This document shows, one piece after another, positions 25,607-34,622 of a DNA stretch of 64,000 bases. The DNA is taken from the NCBI RefSeq assembly GCF_019219095.1, contig NZ_JAHUWH010000007.1, forward strand, positions 186,001-250,000, in the 5' to 3' direction. A program made the translations under genes and the position numbers. The notes under the pieces are model-generated. The model worked only from the letters and a program-made list of their open reading frames with translations, was not told the DNA's origin and did not search any database. Source of the stretch: Acidovorax sp. sic0104 (GTDB lineage: Bacteria > Pseudomonadota > Gammaproteobacteria > Burkholderiales > Burkholderiaceae_C). Position 1 is the first letter of the stretch, and every line of letters begins with the position of its first letter.

Positions 25607-26509
25607 ATGACGTTAACCGCAAACAGCCTGGAGATGTTTGATATGCCGGCATCGGCATATCACGCATCGCCAGCGGTCGGGCACTCCGCCCTTGTGAAGC
25701 TAATGCGCTCCCCCGCGCACTTTCGCCATTATCTGGATTCTGCACATGCGCCCACTCCAGCCATGGAGTTCGGCACAGCGTTGCACATGGCGGTGTTGGA
25801 GCCTGATCTTTTCGACGAAGCCTACACGGAGTCACCGAAGTTTGACCGGCGTACCACTGCCGGGAAAGCCGATGCGGCAGCGTGGGAGGCGGCCAACGCC
25901 GGAAAGAAGCCGCTGACCGAAGACCAGATGGAGATGCTCAAGATCATGCAAAGAATGATCGGACAGCACACCCTAGCGTCTAAGTACATCAGTGAAGGCG
26001 CAAAGGAGAAAAGCTTCTTCTGGACGGACGCCGAAACAGGCATCCACTGCAAGTTTCGCCCCGACGTGCTTCTGCTCGACGGCGGCGAGGCGGTGACACT
26101 AAACCAAGCTATGCAGGTCGGTGCCGAGCCCTACATCGTTGGGCAGCTCGACCTGAAGTCCACGCTCGATGCCTCCGAAGGGGCCTTCCAACGTCAGATA
26201 ACCAGAATGGGGTATGACGTGCAGGCAGGCTTCTATACGGATCCGCTGAGCGAGTGGTTGCAGCGTGATGTTCCGTTCCGCTTCCTGGCCATAGAAAACT
26301 CAGCTCCGCATGGGGTCGCTCTCTACAAGGCGGGGCCGCGCACGTTGAGAAATGGGCGATCGAAGTACAGGGCGGCGCTGCAGCTGCTGCAGTGGTGCCG
26401 CGAGAACGAGCGGTGGCCTAGCTACCAGCCGTTCAGCGAAGAGACCGAAATCGATGTGCCTGCCTATGAGCGTGCGGTTCATTTTGACGACGAAGACGAG
26501 GGCTACTAG
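25607..26509 (+). CDS. RecE-like PD-(D/E)XK exonuclease
   Basis: The product is 300 residues from ATG 25607 with GGAG upstream; the frame is open further upstream only by chance. The pattern is that of phage exonuclease VIII/RecE C-terminal nucleases: an opening YHASPAVGHSALVKLMRSPAHF, EFGTALHMAVLEP, then HCKFRPDVLLLDGG and VGQLDLKSTLDAS, which supply the D...E-x-K-like metal site (here D-L-K), and a late QAGFYTD helix. It degrades one strand of duplex ends to give 3' tails for annealing. The RecT gene follows 100 bp later, so the two form a recombination pair. Confidence 0.8.
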   Translation: MTLTANSLEMFDMPASAYHASPAVGHSALVKLMRSPAHFRHYLDSAHAPTPAMEFGTALHMAVLEPDLFDEAYTESPKFDRRTTAGKADAAAWEAANAGKKPLTEDQMEMLKIMQRMIGQHTLASKYISEGAKEKSFFWTDAETGIHCKFRPDVLLLDGGEAVTLNQAMQVGAEPYIVGQLDLKSTLDASEGAFQRQITRMGYDVQAGFYTDPLSEWLQRDVPFRFLAIENSAPHGVALYKAGPRTLRNGRSKYRAALQLLQWCRENERWPSYQPFSEETEIDVPAYERAVHFDDEDEGY

Positions 26510-26610
26510 GCCAAGTCCATGCGTTCAGTCCTGCACCATTTCATTCATATCCCCCGGGGGGCTCCCTCCCCGCAAGGGGAGGGCGTCTCCCATTTCATTT
26601 GGAGAAACCC
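26510..26610 (+). promoter_or_regulatory. P4-only hairpin leader of recT
   Basis: Stem CCCTCCCC/GGGGAGGG (26564-26571, 26576-26583) with a GCAA loop, then TTGGAG and ATG 26611. No P1 pseudoknot, consistent with an internal operon position. Confidence 0.6.
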
Positions 26611-27954
26611 ATGACAATTCTGCAAACTCTGCGTTCTGTCCGCCAGGCAAGCGGGCAAGGGGGGCAAACGGCGATCAGCCCGTTCGCCGACCTCCTTGAA
26701 CAGGGCCGGATGGAAATCCAACGCTCGTTGCCAAAGCACTTGGACCCGGACCGCATGATGTGGCTCGCTCTGTCGGCATTCCGCCAGAACGAGAAGCTCG
26801 GTGAGTGTGATCCGATGTCGGTGATGGCGTCAGTAGTCCAGGCTACCCAGATGGGCCTAGAAATTGGTCTGAATGGAGAGGCCTACTTGGTTCCGTTCAG
26901 GCGCGAATGTCAATTGATTCCTGGATACCAGGGCTTGATGAAGCTGGCGCGCCAGTCTGGCTTTGTGGACGACATCTACGCGATGGAGGTCTACGAGCAG
27001 GACCTGTTCGAAATCGACTACGGTGCTCAGCGCAAGCTGATGCACAAACCGCAGGTCCGTTCCAACGGATTCCCCGTGGCCAACTCCGAGCGGGGCGAAC
27101 TCTGCGGGTTCTACGCGGTGGCGGTCTTGAAGAGCGGCCAATCAGCTTTCATTCACCTCGCAAAGGCTGACTGCGAGCAGATTCGCGAATCGAGCAATGG
27201 CTACCAATTCGCCAAGCGCAACGGACGGCTGCACCCTTGGGTGACCGACTTTGTTGAGATGGGGAAGAAATCGGTGATACGCATGCTGACCAAGCAGCTT
27301 CCGAAATCCCCTCATTTGACATTGGCTCTCAGCCTGGATTCGCTCTCCCATGAAGGGCGGCGCCAACACATCACGCTCAAACAAGCGGCGGATGGCACGT
27401 ATGCGCCGAATGACAGCCACTTCAATGCGCCGCGCGAAACAGAGGAGGACGCTCCACCAGCGCAGCCCAGCAGGCCTGAGCCGCCGAGGAGACCGGCCCA
27501 ACCTCCCGAACAGGCAGGAAGGACCTACGGTGCTAAGCCGCCCAGCCAAGGGAGCAGCCCACCAAGGCCTCCAGCGGCCTCGGCAAGGCCTCCGGCCCCG
27601 GTGCCTGTGGCTCGCCCATCCCCAGCGGCGCCAATGGCTCAACAGAGATCTGCCAGCGCTCCCCCGCGCCAGGAGCCTCCTGCACCGCCTCCGCACCGCT
27701 CCGCGCCTGTCGCGAGAACGCAAGCGCCAGCAGCCACAGCGCCACAGCAGCCGTCCGCACGGGATCAAACCTCAGTGCAGGCGGCGGATGCCTTCATCAA
27801 GCGAATGCGCGAGTGCCCCAGCATGGATCGTGTGAACGACATCTACATCGACGCTGCAGACCGGCTCTCCGGAGCAGGCCTGGAAGCCGTAGAGCGCACG
27901 TACCTCGCTTTGAAAGATCGATTTGAACCCCAAGGAACACGCGCAATGTTCTAG
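26611..27954 (+). CDS. recT: RecT-family single-strand annealing protein with long linker
   Basis: The product is 447 residues from ATG 26611 (GGAG eight bases upstream). Residues about 20-240 match RecT: SVMASVVQATQMGLEIGLNGEAYLVPF, LIPGYQGLMKLARQSG and the closing KSVIRML. Residues about 285-395 are a Pro/Ala/Gln-rich linker, and the last 50 residues form a small helical domain. RecT promotes pairing of single strands, using the tails made by the preceding exonuclease. It could circularise or repair incoming DNA. The long linker is unusual for RecT (normally about 270 residues). Confidence 0.85.
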   Translation: MTILQTLRSVRQASGQGGQTAISPFADLLEQGRMEIQRSLPKHLDPDRMMWLALSAFRQNEKLGECDPMSVMASVVQATQMGLEIGLNGEAYLVPFRRECQLIPGYQGLMKLARQSGFVDDIYAMEVYEQDLFEIDYGAQRKLMHKPQVRSNGFPVANSERGELCGFYAVAVLKSGQSAFIHLAKADCEQIRESSNGYQFAKRNGRLHPWVTDFVEMGKKSVIRMLTKQLPKSPHLTLALSLDSLSHEGRRQHITLKQAADGTYAPNDSHFNAPRETEEDAPPAQPSRPEPPRRPAQPPEQAGRTYGAKPPSQGSSPPRPPAASARPPAPVPVARPSPAAPMAQQRSASAPPRQEPPAPPPHRSAPVARTQAPAATAPQQPSARDQTSVQAADAFIKRMRECPSMDRVNDIYIDAADRLSGAGLEAVERTYLALKDRFEPQGTRAMF

Positions 27955-27970
27955 ACGGTTCCACCCCCAA

Positions 27971-27998
27971 GACCTCCTGCGCAAGCAGGGGGTTTTTC
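27971..27998 (+). terminator. Intrinsic terminator after recT
   Basis: CCTCCTGC/GCAGGGGG (27973-27980, 27985-27992) with a GCAA loop and five T (27993-27997). Confidence 0.85.
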
Positions 27999-28075
27999 AG
28001 GAGCCATTCACCAAAGAATGCCTCCCGAAAAACCACGGTTTTCATTCGATGTGGCTAGTCCATTCGAATCTAAAA

Positions 28076-28185
28076 GGTAGCTGGCCAAGCCTATTGAAGG
28101 CAATTCAGCAAATCACATCAACCCAGCGAGGTGTTTTCCCCGCTGGCGGGAGAACACGTCGAAGTTCCTTCAAAGGGAGTTCTCA
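28076..28185 (+). promoter_or_regulatory. Pseudoknot leader copy 3
   Basis: P1 GGT/GCC (28076-28078, 28084-28086), loop AGCTG; CAGC at 28106-28109. P4 CCAGCG/CGCTGG (28123-28128, 28141-28146). The stretch ends in AAAGGGAG before ATG 28186. P1 is the shortest of the set. Confidence 0.6.
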
Positions 28186-28842
28186 ATGTTTTTCCTCAAG
28201 ACGTTTTTTGGAAAGTCCAAAGATCAAATGGCTGATTTCCTCGTGCAGCATGCGCGCTACCAAACCATGGGGCGTTCCGGCGCCGGGAGCTACTCGAATT
28301 GCTGCAAAGTACATTCGCTTGGTCTTCGCGGTGCGCAGCTGAACAAGGCCCGTGAAGTCGTCCAGCTGGACAACCTTGCAGAGCTGATTGGTGCGCCAAT
28401 CAATCGTTTCCGCGAGGAGACGGGAGGTCAGTACACGGTCGGCTTCAATGGCCGCTCGGGCGGACACATGGTTCTGTACTCCGGCGAATACTACGACTCG
28501 GAATACAAGAGCTATTGCAAGCAGTGCCACCAGCGCAACTACCAGGCGGTCCCGGAAGGCAAATCGGCCCCCTGTGCCGTGTGTTCCCATCCTCGCACCA
28601 ACTACAAGGTGCCGCCCCGGTTCCACCGTGTCCATTCCAGCGGTATCGACGCGGGAATGAGCCGCGAGGACTTCCTCGAACTGGACGAGGCTTCGCTGAA
28701 GGTGAAGTTCGATTTGGTACAGCGCTTCGACCAGGTGTGCGACCAGGTCCGCTCCGAGTTCATCACGCTGCTCGACGACTTCATCGTTATTGAGGAGCAA
28801 GTGATGGTGCCGCAGATGGTCAAGCGCTTGGCGCGCATCTGA
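28186..28842 (+). CDS. Hypothetical zinc-ribbon-like protein, 218 aa
   Basis: The family is not recognised. Residues about 106-132 hold CKQC and CAVC, a CXXC-x(n)-CXXC zinc site within a Tyr-rich stretch. The C-terminal half (150-218) is acidic and helical. It is preceded by a full pseudoknot leader and followed by a 58-residue gene. The neighbours RecT and SSB suggest a DNA-related job, which is an inference from context only. Confidence 0.65.
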   Translation: MFFLKTFFGKSKDQMADFLVQHARYQTMGRSGAGSYSNCCKVHSLGLRGAQLNKAREVVQLDNLAELIGAPINRFREETGGQYTVGFNGRSGGHMVLYSGEYYDSEYKSYCKQCHQRNYQAVPEGKSAPCAVCSHPRTNYKVPPRFHRVHSSGIDAGMSREDFLELDEASLKVKFDLVQRFDQVCDQVRSEFITLLDDFIVIEEQVMVPQMVKRLARI

Positions 28843-28849
28843 GGTGCGC

Positions 28850-29026
28850 ATGCAAAGCTGCGCCTTCACAGCATCCTACAAAGGGTGCTTCATTCACCAA
28901 CTCACTGACGGAACGTTCACGTGGCAGTCGCACGACTACCGCGTGCGACCCGCCAGTTCCTGGCGCGCCGCGCAGATAGCGATCACACGCTCTCTGCGGC
29001 ATGCGCCAACCACCCGCGCTGAATAG
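28850..29026 (+). CDS. Small hypothetical protein, 58 aa
   Basis: ATG 28850 has GAGG four bases upstream and lies eight bases after the previous stop. The product (MQSCAFTASYKGCFIH) is a small beta-rich polypeptide with a basic tail. It is cotranscribed with the zinc-ribbon-like gene. Function unknown. Confidence 0.5.
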   Translation: MQSCAFTASYKGCFIHQLTDGTFTWQSHDYRVRPASSWRAAQIAITRSLRHAPTTRAE

Positions 29027-29101
29027 CGCATCCCCGTGGGGCCCCGCGAACCGCCCCATTGGGGTGTGGGGCTCCAAGATCTATCTGAAATTGGAGCATC
29101 T
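29027..29101 (+). promoter_or_regulatory. P4-only hairpin leader of ssb
   Basis: A GC-rich stem region (CCCC/GGGG repeats, 29033-29088) ends in TTGGAG before ATG 29102. No AGCTG box is seen. Confidence 0.5.
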
Positions 29102-29542
29102 ATGAACAGACACATGTTGATTGGCAACATGGCTGCTGACCCCGAGCTTCGGCACTTCCCCAGTGGAGATGCAGTTCTCAACTTCCGGTTGGCGACCCAG
29201 GAAAACTATCGCGACAGGTCTGGCGAGTGGAAGGAGCACACCGAGTGGCACAACGTCGTGGCGACTGGCCGCTTCGCAGAGGGTATTGCTGCCTATGCCC
29301 GAAAGGGTACGACAGTGCTCATCGAAGGCCGCTCGCGAACACGAAAGTGGGAAGACAACGGTGTCCCCCGCTACATGACTGAAGTCCACGTCGATCTGTG
29401 GCGGCCATGCCCCCACCCTCACGCTGCGGCGCGCGGGTACGAGGGAGCGCAGGCTACTGCTGGCCACGACAGCGATCGCTATGCTGATCAGCACGGCCAC
29501 CAGACCGACTACAGCAGCGGCCCCTTCAGGCCGACCAAGTAA
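29102..29542 (+). CDS. ssb: Single-stranded DNA-binding protein
   Basis: The product is 146 residues from ATG 29102, with TTGGAG upstream. The OB-fold core has the usual SSB signature: NRHMLIGNMAADPELR, VLNFRLATQENY, TEWHNVV, AAYARKGTTVLIEGRS and YMTEVHVD. The tail is His/Gly-rich and ends RPTK, lacking the acidic DDDIPF-type tip that recruits host repair proteins; the missing tip may limit interaction with chromosomal partners. Plasmid SSBs coat the entering strand and are among the first genes expressed in recipients. Confidence 0.9.
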   Translation: MNRHMLIGNMAADPELRHFPSGDAVLNFRLATQENYRDRSGEWKEHTEWHNVVATGRFAEGIAAYARKGTTVLIEGRSRTRKWEDNGVPRYMTEVHVDLWRPCPHPHAAARGYEGAQATAGHDSDRYADQHGHQTDYSSGPFRPTK

Positions 29543-29686
29543 GCTCTTCTGAGCGATCACTTCCCAGCCGGGTGCCTACCCGGAAGGGGAGGTTCCGTCT
29601 GGGTTTTCGCGGCCCATGAGTGGGCACACCAAAGTGCCTAGCAAGGCCCTTCGGTGTGCCCTCTCAGGGCCAACACAGGAGAACCT
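29543..29686 (+). promoter_or_regulatory. Hairpin leader of primase gene
   Basis: CCGGGT/ACCCGG (29568-29573, 29578-29583), then a perfect 9-bp stem GGGCACACC/GGTGTGCCC (29622-29630, 29653-29661), then CAGGAG before ATG 29687. No P1 pseudoknot. Confidence 0.6.
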
Positions 29687-30829
29687 ATGACAGCTTACAG
29701 ACGACTCACAGATCAAGAGTGGCGTGAGCAATGGCAGGAATACTGGTCCCGGGCTCGGCAGCTCGCTGCCGGGCACTGGGACTCGGTGTTGCGTGTACTT
29801 GCGCCGCAAGTCAGCCCGGCACTCGACGGTCTAGGCAAACGCCACGTCCCTTGCCCTGTTCATGGCGGGAAAGATGGCTTTCGCATGTACAAGGATTTTC
29901 ATGAAACCGGCGGCGGACACTGCAATACCTGCGGTGCGATGCACGATGGCTTCGAGATCCTGAAATGGGCGAATGGCTGGACAGCCCGCGAGGCGGTTGA
30001 GGCAGTGACAGGGCACTTTACGGGTGGAGATGGAAAGATCCGCCCGAAGCCGCGAACCGCGCCACCACCGCCGACAGGAAACACTCAGGAGGAAAACGAA
30101 AATCTCGCGCTCTCGCTCAACAGGGCCTGGTTGGACTCGATCCCCGTCACCGCACGGGATGCCGAGCCGCTAAGGCTTTACTTGCGAAAACGTGGGCTGA
30201 AGATTTCCCCACCTGAGGCCCTTCGTTTCCACCCGAGCCTTGTTTATTTCGACGTGGACCAAGATCGCATCATTGGCAGGTTCCCCGCCATGATTGCGAT
30301 GGTCACAGGGCCAGACGGGCAACCGGTGACTATTCACCGTACCTACCTGACGCCGGACGGCCGCAAGGCCAACGTCCCGTCACCCAAGAAGCTGATGAGT
30401 TACCCCGACGTCCGCACGGTCACAGGGGGCGCTATTCAGCTCTGCCCGCACGGTCGTGTACTGGCTGTGGCTGAAGGCATAGAAACTGCGCTGGCGGCAA
30501 TGGAAGGGACAGGGATTCCTACCTGGCCAACGGTAAATGCTGTGATGTTGGAGAACTTCGTTCCGCCTCCGTCCGTCGAGCAGTTGATTGTCTTCGCGGA
30601 CAAAGATCGCCCTTCCAGACTCGCTCCAAACGGGCCTGGACAACAGGCCGCAAGTAGATTGGTGCAACGTGCCTGGAAGATGGGCATCAGAGCGACTGCC
30701 ATCGTCCCAAAGGGCGAGATCCCGGAAGGTGAGAAATCACTCGACTGGCTCGACGTCCTGCGAAACGAGGGTCCTCAGGGAATCCCGACCCTTGAGGCTG
30801 TTCGTCGCTCAATGCTCAAGGTAGCGTGA
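29687..30829 (+). CDS. Zinc-ribbon/Toprim primase-like protein
   Basis: The product is 380 residues from ATG 29687 (AGGAG upstream). Residues about 45-90 form a primase zinc ribbon (CPVHGGKDGFR, then HCNTCG, then a DGFEILKWANGW helix). The C-terminal Toprim-like domain shows VAEGIETALAA near 260 and LIVFADKDRP near 302. This is the layout of P4 alpha-like/plasmid primases without a helicase domain. It would lay primers on the incoming single strand to start complementary synthesis. The next gene starts 13 bp later. Confidence 0.8.
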   Translation: MTAYRRLTDQEWREQWQEYWSRARQLAAGHWDSVLRVLAPQVSPALDGLGKRHVPCPVHGGKDGFRMYKDFHETGGGHCNTCGAMHDGFEILKWANGWTAREAVEAVTGHFTGGDGKIRPKPRTAPPPPTGNTQEENENLALSLNRAWLDSIPVTARDAEPLRLYLRKRGLKISPPEALRFHPSLVYFDVDQDRIIGRFPAMIAMVTGPDGQPVTIHRTYLTPDGRKANVPSPKKLMSYPDVRTVTGGAIQLCPHGRVLAVAEGIETALAAMEGTGIPTWPTVNAVMLENFVPPPSVEQLIVFADKDRPSRLAPNGPGQQAASRLVQRAWKMGIRATAIVPKGEIPEGEKSLDWLDVLRNEGPQGIPTLEAVRRSMLKVA

Positions 30830-30842
30830 AGGAGGCTGTGCC

Positions 30843-31094
30843 ATGTACGGCCGCATCAATTTCTCGCTCATTGACACGGACCCTGGTGCGAACACTGCGT
30901 TCGCACCACCGGCCGGATTCGAAGGCGACTACAAGGCGTTCCTCACGGAACGCTCAGTCTCCGATACCGGTGCACGCCAGCACATCGCGCTCGTCGCGAG
31001 TCTGCTGCGCCGCAGGGATGGCGTGACCCCCGAGTTCACTGGAAAGTATGCAAGGCATGCACTGTGGATGATGGAACGTTACAAGCCAATTTGA
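30843..31094 (+). CDS. Hypothetical protein, 83 aa
   Basis: GAAGGAGG lies about nine bases before ATG 30843. The product (MYGRINFSLIDTDPGANTAF) is a small soluble protein with a helical C-terminal half. It directly follows the primase gene and is probably cotranscribed with it. Function unknown. Confidence 0.6.
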   Translation: MYGRINFSLIDTDPGANTAFAPPAGFEGDYKAFLTERSVSDTGARQHIALVASLLRRRDGVTPEFTGKYARHALWMMERYKPI

Positions 31095-31120
31095 AATGAG
31101 ATCCTGCCCCTTCGGGGGCG

Positions 31121-31162
31121 GGCTTTCCAGATCGCACACGACGATGTGCGATGCGGAAAGCC
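31121..31162 (+). repeat. P0 hairpin of leader copy 4
   Basis: GGCTTTCC/GGAAAGCC (31121-31128, 31155-31162) closing an inner ATCGCAC/GTGCGAT stem (31131-31137, 31146-31152). Confidence 0.7.
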
Positions 31163-31199
31163 TGAATTCATACCGTGCGGCTAGTCCCATGGTTTGTTG

Positions 31200-31441
31200 C
31201 TCCGAGCTGAGGAGGGTAATCCGACAGCATCATCCGCTGACCAGTTCGCTGGCCAGCATCACTTCGCGCTTCGCAAGTTGCGCGTTCACCCCCAACCGGG
31301 ATTCACCCGGTAGGGCGGCTCTTTGGTTGGTTTCAGAAGACACGCCCCATGGCAGGGTCTGCCAGAACCTCTCTCATCTCTATGGGAGGGGGGTTGTGGC
31401 AGGCCCTGCATGGGGTTTTTGCAACCGAAAAGGAGTCCACA
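31200..31441 (+). promoter_or_regulatory. Pseudoknot leader copy 4 (ribonucleotide reductase)
   Basis: P1 CTCC/GGAG (31200-31203, 31211-31214) with AGCTG in the loop; CAGC at 31225-31228. P3 CCAG-TTCG-CTGG (31241-31252). P4 ACCGGG/CCCGGT (31295-31300, 31306-31311). About 130 nt with further GC stems separate P4 from AAGGAG and ATG 31442, the longest spacing of the set. No other gene is seen between 31,095 and 31,441. Confidence 0.65.
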
Positions 31442-34366
31442 ATGGAAATGACTGCAATCTCCCAAATGGGAATGGAACTGCAACCCCTGTCGCGTGAACT
31501 GCTGCTGCAGAAGTACGCGCACGGCGGTGAAGCAACACCCGGCGAGGTGCTGGACCGCGTGGCCCGAGGCCTCGCCAAGAACGAACATGTCCCGCAGGAA
31601 TGGGAGCCTCGCTTCCGCGAGGCCCTGAACTACCTCGTGCTCGGCGGCCGAATCAACGCGTCGGCTGGGCTCGAAGACCTGGGGACTACCTGGATCAACT
31701 GCTTCGTTCAACCGATCGCTGATTCGGTTTACGAGCCGATCGACGGAACGCCCTCCATCATGGGGGCGGTCATGGAAGCCGCCCAGACCATGCGTCTTGG
31801 CGGCGGGGTGGGGTACGACTTCAGCGTGATCCGACCGAAGGGTTCCTGGATCAAGGGCACTCGCAGCCATGCGAGCGGACCGTTGAGCTACATGGGCATC
31901 TTCAACTCCATGTGCGAGACCGTCATCTCGGCGGGCTCGCGTCGTGGGGCCCAGATGGCTGTGTTGCGATGCGACCACCCCGACATCGAAGATTTCATCG
32001 TCGCCAAGCGTGTCGCGGATCCGTCTATCCCTTGGGACAAGCGGCCGTTGCGCTGCTTCAACATGTCCGTCGGTATCACTGACGAACTGATGAAGGCGGT
32101 GGTGGACGATCGATCATTCAACCTGGTCCACGAGGCTGAACCATCACCCGAGCAGAAGGCCGCTGGCGTCGTGCTCGGCGAGGACGGCACGTGGGTCTAT
32201 AAGACGGTGCGCGCCAAGGACCTGTTCGAGCGCATCATGCGGTCGAACTACGACCGTGGTGAGCCAGGTGTCATCTTTCTGGACAGGGTCAACACCGACA
32301 ATAACCTGCGCTACATCGAAAGCATTGCGGCTTCAAACCCGTGCGGCGAGCAAATGTTGCCGGCGTATGGTTGCTGCGATGTCGGTCATGTTGTCTTGCC
32401 GCGCTTTGTGCGCTGCGCTGCTTGGGAGGGGCCTCCATCCTTCGACTTCGAGAAGTTGAAGGCGATGGTCCCACTCCTCGTGCGGATGCTGGACAACGTG
32501 CTCGACCTCACCAATTGGCCTCTTGACGCCCAACGTGAGGAGGCGCAGAACAAGCGGCGTATCGGCGTGGGCTACACAGGCCTTGGCGACTTGCTCATCA
32601 TGATGGGCTTGAAGTATGACTCGCCGGAGGGCCGGGAGTTTGCTGGAAGGATTGCTGAGACAGTCGCACACGCGGCCTACGAAGCTTCTGTCGAACTCTC
32701 CGTTGAGCGCGGACCCTTCCCGCTCTTCGAAGCGAACGGCTACCTTGAGGGTGTCACCGAAAAGAGCGATGGTACGTTCGCAAGCCGCCTCCCAGCGGAC
32801 CTGCAACGCTCCATTCGCAGGCATGGCGTGCGCAACAGTCACTTGTTGAGCCTGGCCCCAGTGGGAACCGGTAGCCTGACCTTCGCCAACAACTGCAGCT
32901 CCGGCTGCGAGCCGGTGTTCAGCTTCAAGCAAAAGCGCGAGGTCATCCAGCCGGATGGGTCGCGCAAGCTCGAAGAGGGGCTCGTGAATGCGGCCTATCT
33001 GCAGTACCGCAGCATGGGTGGCGATACCACGAACCTCCCCGACTACTTCCAGACAGCTCAATCGCTTTCGGCGGTGGCCCATCTGGAAATGCTCATGGTG
33101 TTGGCACCCTATGTTGATTCCGCGATCTCCAAGACGGTGAATGTCCCCTCGGACTATCCCTTCGAGGACTTCCAAGGCGTCTACCTCGATGGCTGGACGG
33201 CCGGGTTGAAGGGACTGACCACCTTCCGCGAGGGCGGTGAGTTGGGAGCGATCCTGATCTCGGATGATGGCAAAGCGAACGCTGAGTCCCATCCGAAGGG
33301 GCTGGACGCGGTGTCTACTGCTGAGGTGGACCCTGATCGTCGCCTGCGCCTGCAGAAGTTGCCGGAAACTGTGATGAACAGCCTGCGTTGGCTGGATCGC
33401 CCACACTTGCCGGATGGCAATCCTTCGTACACCTACATGGTCGAGAACCCGCTCGGGGACTTTGCCGTCATGGTGGGAGAGCATGTCAACGGCACGAGGC
33501 ACCCGTTTGAGGTCTGGATCAACGGCGCTGAAGCTCCACGGGGCTTGGGCGCGGTGGCCAAGACGCTGAGCGCGGACATGCGGACGTTCGACAGAGGCTG
33601 GCTCCGGCTGAAGCTGGAGTCCCTCACCAAATGCGATGGGCAACCGGTTGAAATCGCAATGCCCCCCACAGGGGTATTGCGCACGGTGCCAAGCGTCGTG
33701 TCGGCGTTCGCGCAGATCGTCCAATACCACGCCGAGAAAATCGGCTGGCTGCAAGCCGAGGGCGATAGCTCCCTGGAAGACGCCATGCTGTTCCGCAAGG
33801 AACCGAAGGCGGGACCTGAGGGCACTCTCTCTTGGACGGTGGATGTGAAGAATCCCGGTACCGGCGACGACTTCCTCATGATCGTCAAAGAACTTGTAAT
33901 GCCCGATGGCACCCGGCGCCCCTACAGCGTCTGGACTGCCGGCGAGTATCCCAAGGTCTTGGATGGGCTGTGCAAACTCCTGTCCATCGACATGCGTGTT
34001 GCGGACCCGGCCTGGATAGGAATGAAGCTGCGCAAATTGCTGAACTACCGTGAACCCCAGGGCGACCTTTGGGCTCCTGTACCAGGCGAGAAGCGTCAAG
34101 CTTGCTACCCATCAACAGTTGCCTACATGGCGCAACTTTTGATCCACCGCTTCCACAGCTTTGGTATCCTCGATGCCGAGGGGCACCCCGTTGCTGATGG
34201 CGGCTTCAAGGAAGGCGAATCGACGTCCTCCGTTGAAGGCAAACCGCTCCAAGCAGCCGTGCGAAAGGGCACTTTGTGCCCCCAGTGCGCACGTTACTCC
34301 GTCGTGAAATACGGCGGCTGTGAACAGTGCTCCGATGGCTGTGGCTATATGGGATCGTGTGGCTAG
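31442..34366 (+). CDS. nrdJ: Adenosylcobalamin-dependent (class II) ribonucleotide reductase
   Basis: The product is 974 residues from ATG 31442 with AAGGAG upstream. It shows the NrdJ pattern: LNYLVLGGRINASAGL, RLGGGVGYDFS, NPCGEQ near residue 299 (catalytic radical cysteine region), TVNVPSDYPFEDFQGVYLDGW with a GLKGLTTFR stretch, and a cysteine-rich C terminus (CPQC, then CSDGCGYMGSCG) that re-reduces the active site. Around 690-930 lie TSCPD-like repeats. The enzyme makes deoxynucleotides in any oxygen condition and needs B12. With thymidine kinase (55,304) it would raise the dNTP supply during establishment. Confidence 0.85.
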   Translation: MEMTAISQMGMELQPLSRELLLQKYAHGGEATPGEVLDRVARGLAKNEHVPQEWEPRFREALNYLVLGGRINASAGLEDLGTTWINCFVQPIADSVYEPIDGTPSIMGAVMEAAQTMRLGGGVGYDFSVIRPKGSWIKGTRSHASGPLSYMGIFNSMCETVISAGSRRGAQMAVLRCDHPDIEDFIVAKRVADPSIPWDKRPLRCFNMSVGITDELMKAVVDDRSFNLVHEAEPSPEQKAAGVVLGEDGTWVYKTVRAKDLFERIMRSNYDRGEPGVIFLDRVNTDNNLRYIESIAASNPCGEQMLPAYGCCDVGHVVLPRFVRCAAWEGPPSFDFEKLKAMVPLLVRMLDNVLDLTNWPLDAQREEAQNKRRIGVGYTGLGDLLIMMGLKYDSPEGREFAGRIAETVAHAAYEASVELSVERGPFPLFEANGYLEGVTEKSDGTFASRLPADLQRSIRRHGVRNSHLLSLAPVGTGSLTFANNCSSGCEPVFSFKQKREVIQPDGSRKLEEGLVNAAYLQYRSMGGDTTNLPDYFQTAQSLSAVAHLEMLMVLAPYVDSAISKTVNVPSDYPFEDFQGVYLDGWTAGLKGLTTFREGGELGAILISDDGKANAESHPKGLDAVSTAEVDPDRRLRLQKLPETVMNSLRWLDRPHLPDGNPSYTYMVENPLGDFAVMVGEHVNGTRHPFEVWINGAEAPRGLGAVAKTLSADMRTFDRGWLRLKLESLTKCDGQPVEIAMPPTGVLRTVPSVVSAFAQIVQYHAEKIGWLQAEGDSSLEDAMLFRKEPKAGPEGTLSWTVDVKNPGTGDDFLMIVKELVMPDGTRRPYSVWTAGEYPKVLDGLCKLLSIDMRVADPAWIGMKLRKLLNYREPQGDLWAPVPGEKRQACYPSTVAYMAQLLIHRFHSFGILDAEGHPVADGGFKEGESTSSVEGKPLQAAVRKGTLCPQCARYSVVKYGGCEQCSDGCGYMGSCG

Positions 34367-34386
34367 ACACCCATGACTCTTGAGAA

Positions 34387-34411
34387 CCTCGCGATTTATC
34401 GCGGGGTTTTT
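34387..34411 (+). terminator. Intrinsic terminator after nrdJ
   Basis: CCTCGCGAT/ATCGCGGGG (34387-34395, 34398-34406) and five T (34407-34411). Confidence 0.85.
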
Positions 34412-34416
34412 CAAAG

Positions 34417-34622
34417 CATTCTCACCGTGAGAGTGTTTTGGAAAACAGGTTTCACTCTCTGTCCTTCACGGCTGAGATTTTGAGAACGGCAGCTGACCGT
34501 GCCTTCGGGTGAACCAGCAGTCTATCGACGGGTGCATGCCTGTCACATCAACCCTGGCGGGATGCCCTTTCCCGCATGGGTCATGGTGTCTCCGCTGATC
34601 TTTACATCATTCGGAGTTCACT
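34417..34622 (+). promoter_or_regulatory. Pseudoknot leader copy 5
   Basis: Upstream hairpin CATTCTCA/TGAGAGTG (34417-34424, 34428-34435). P1 ACGG/CCGT (34486-34489, 34497-34500) with AGCTG inside; CAGC at 34515-34518. P3 GACGGG/CCTGTC (34527-34532, 34539-34544). P4 ACCC-N2-GCGGG/CCCGC-N2-GGGT (34551-34581). A short ribosome site CGGAG precedes ATG 34623. Confidence 0.7.

Noticed and set aside
32333..34099. A 588-codon minus-strand open frame opposite nrdJ
   Set aside because: It is His/Arg-rich without motifs, and the plus strand encodes an unmistakable ribonucleotide reductase.
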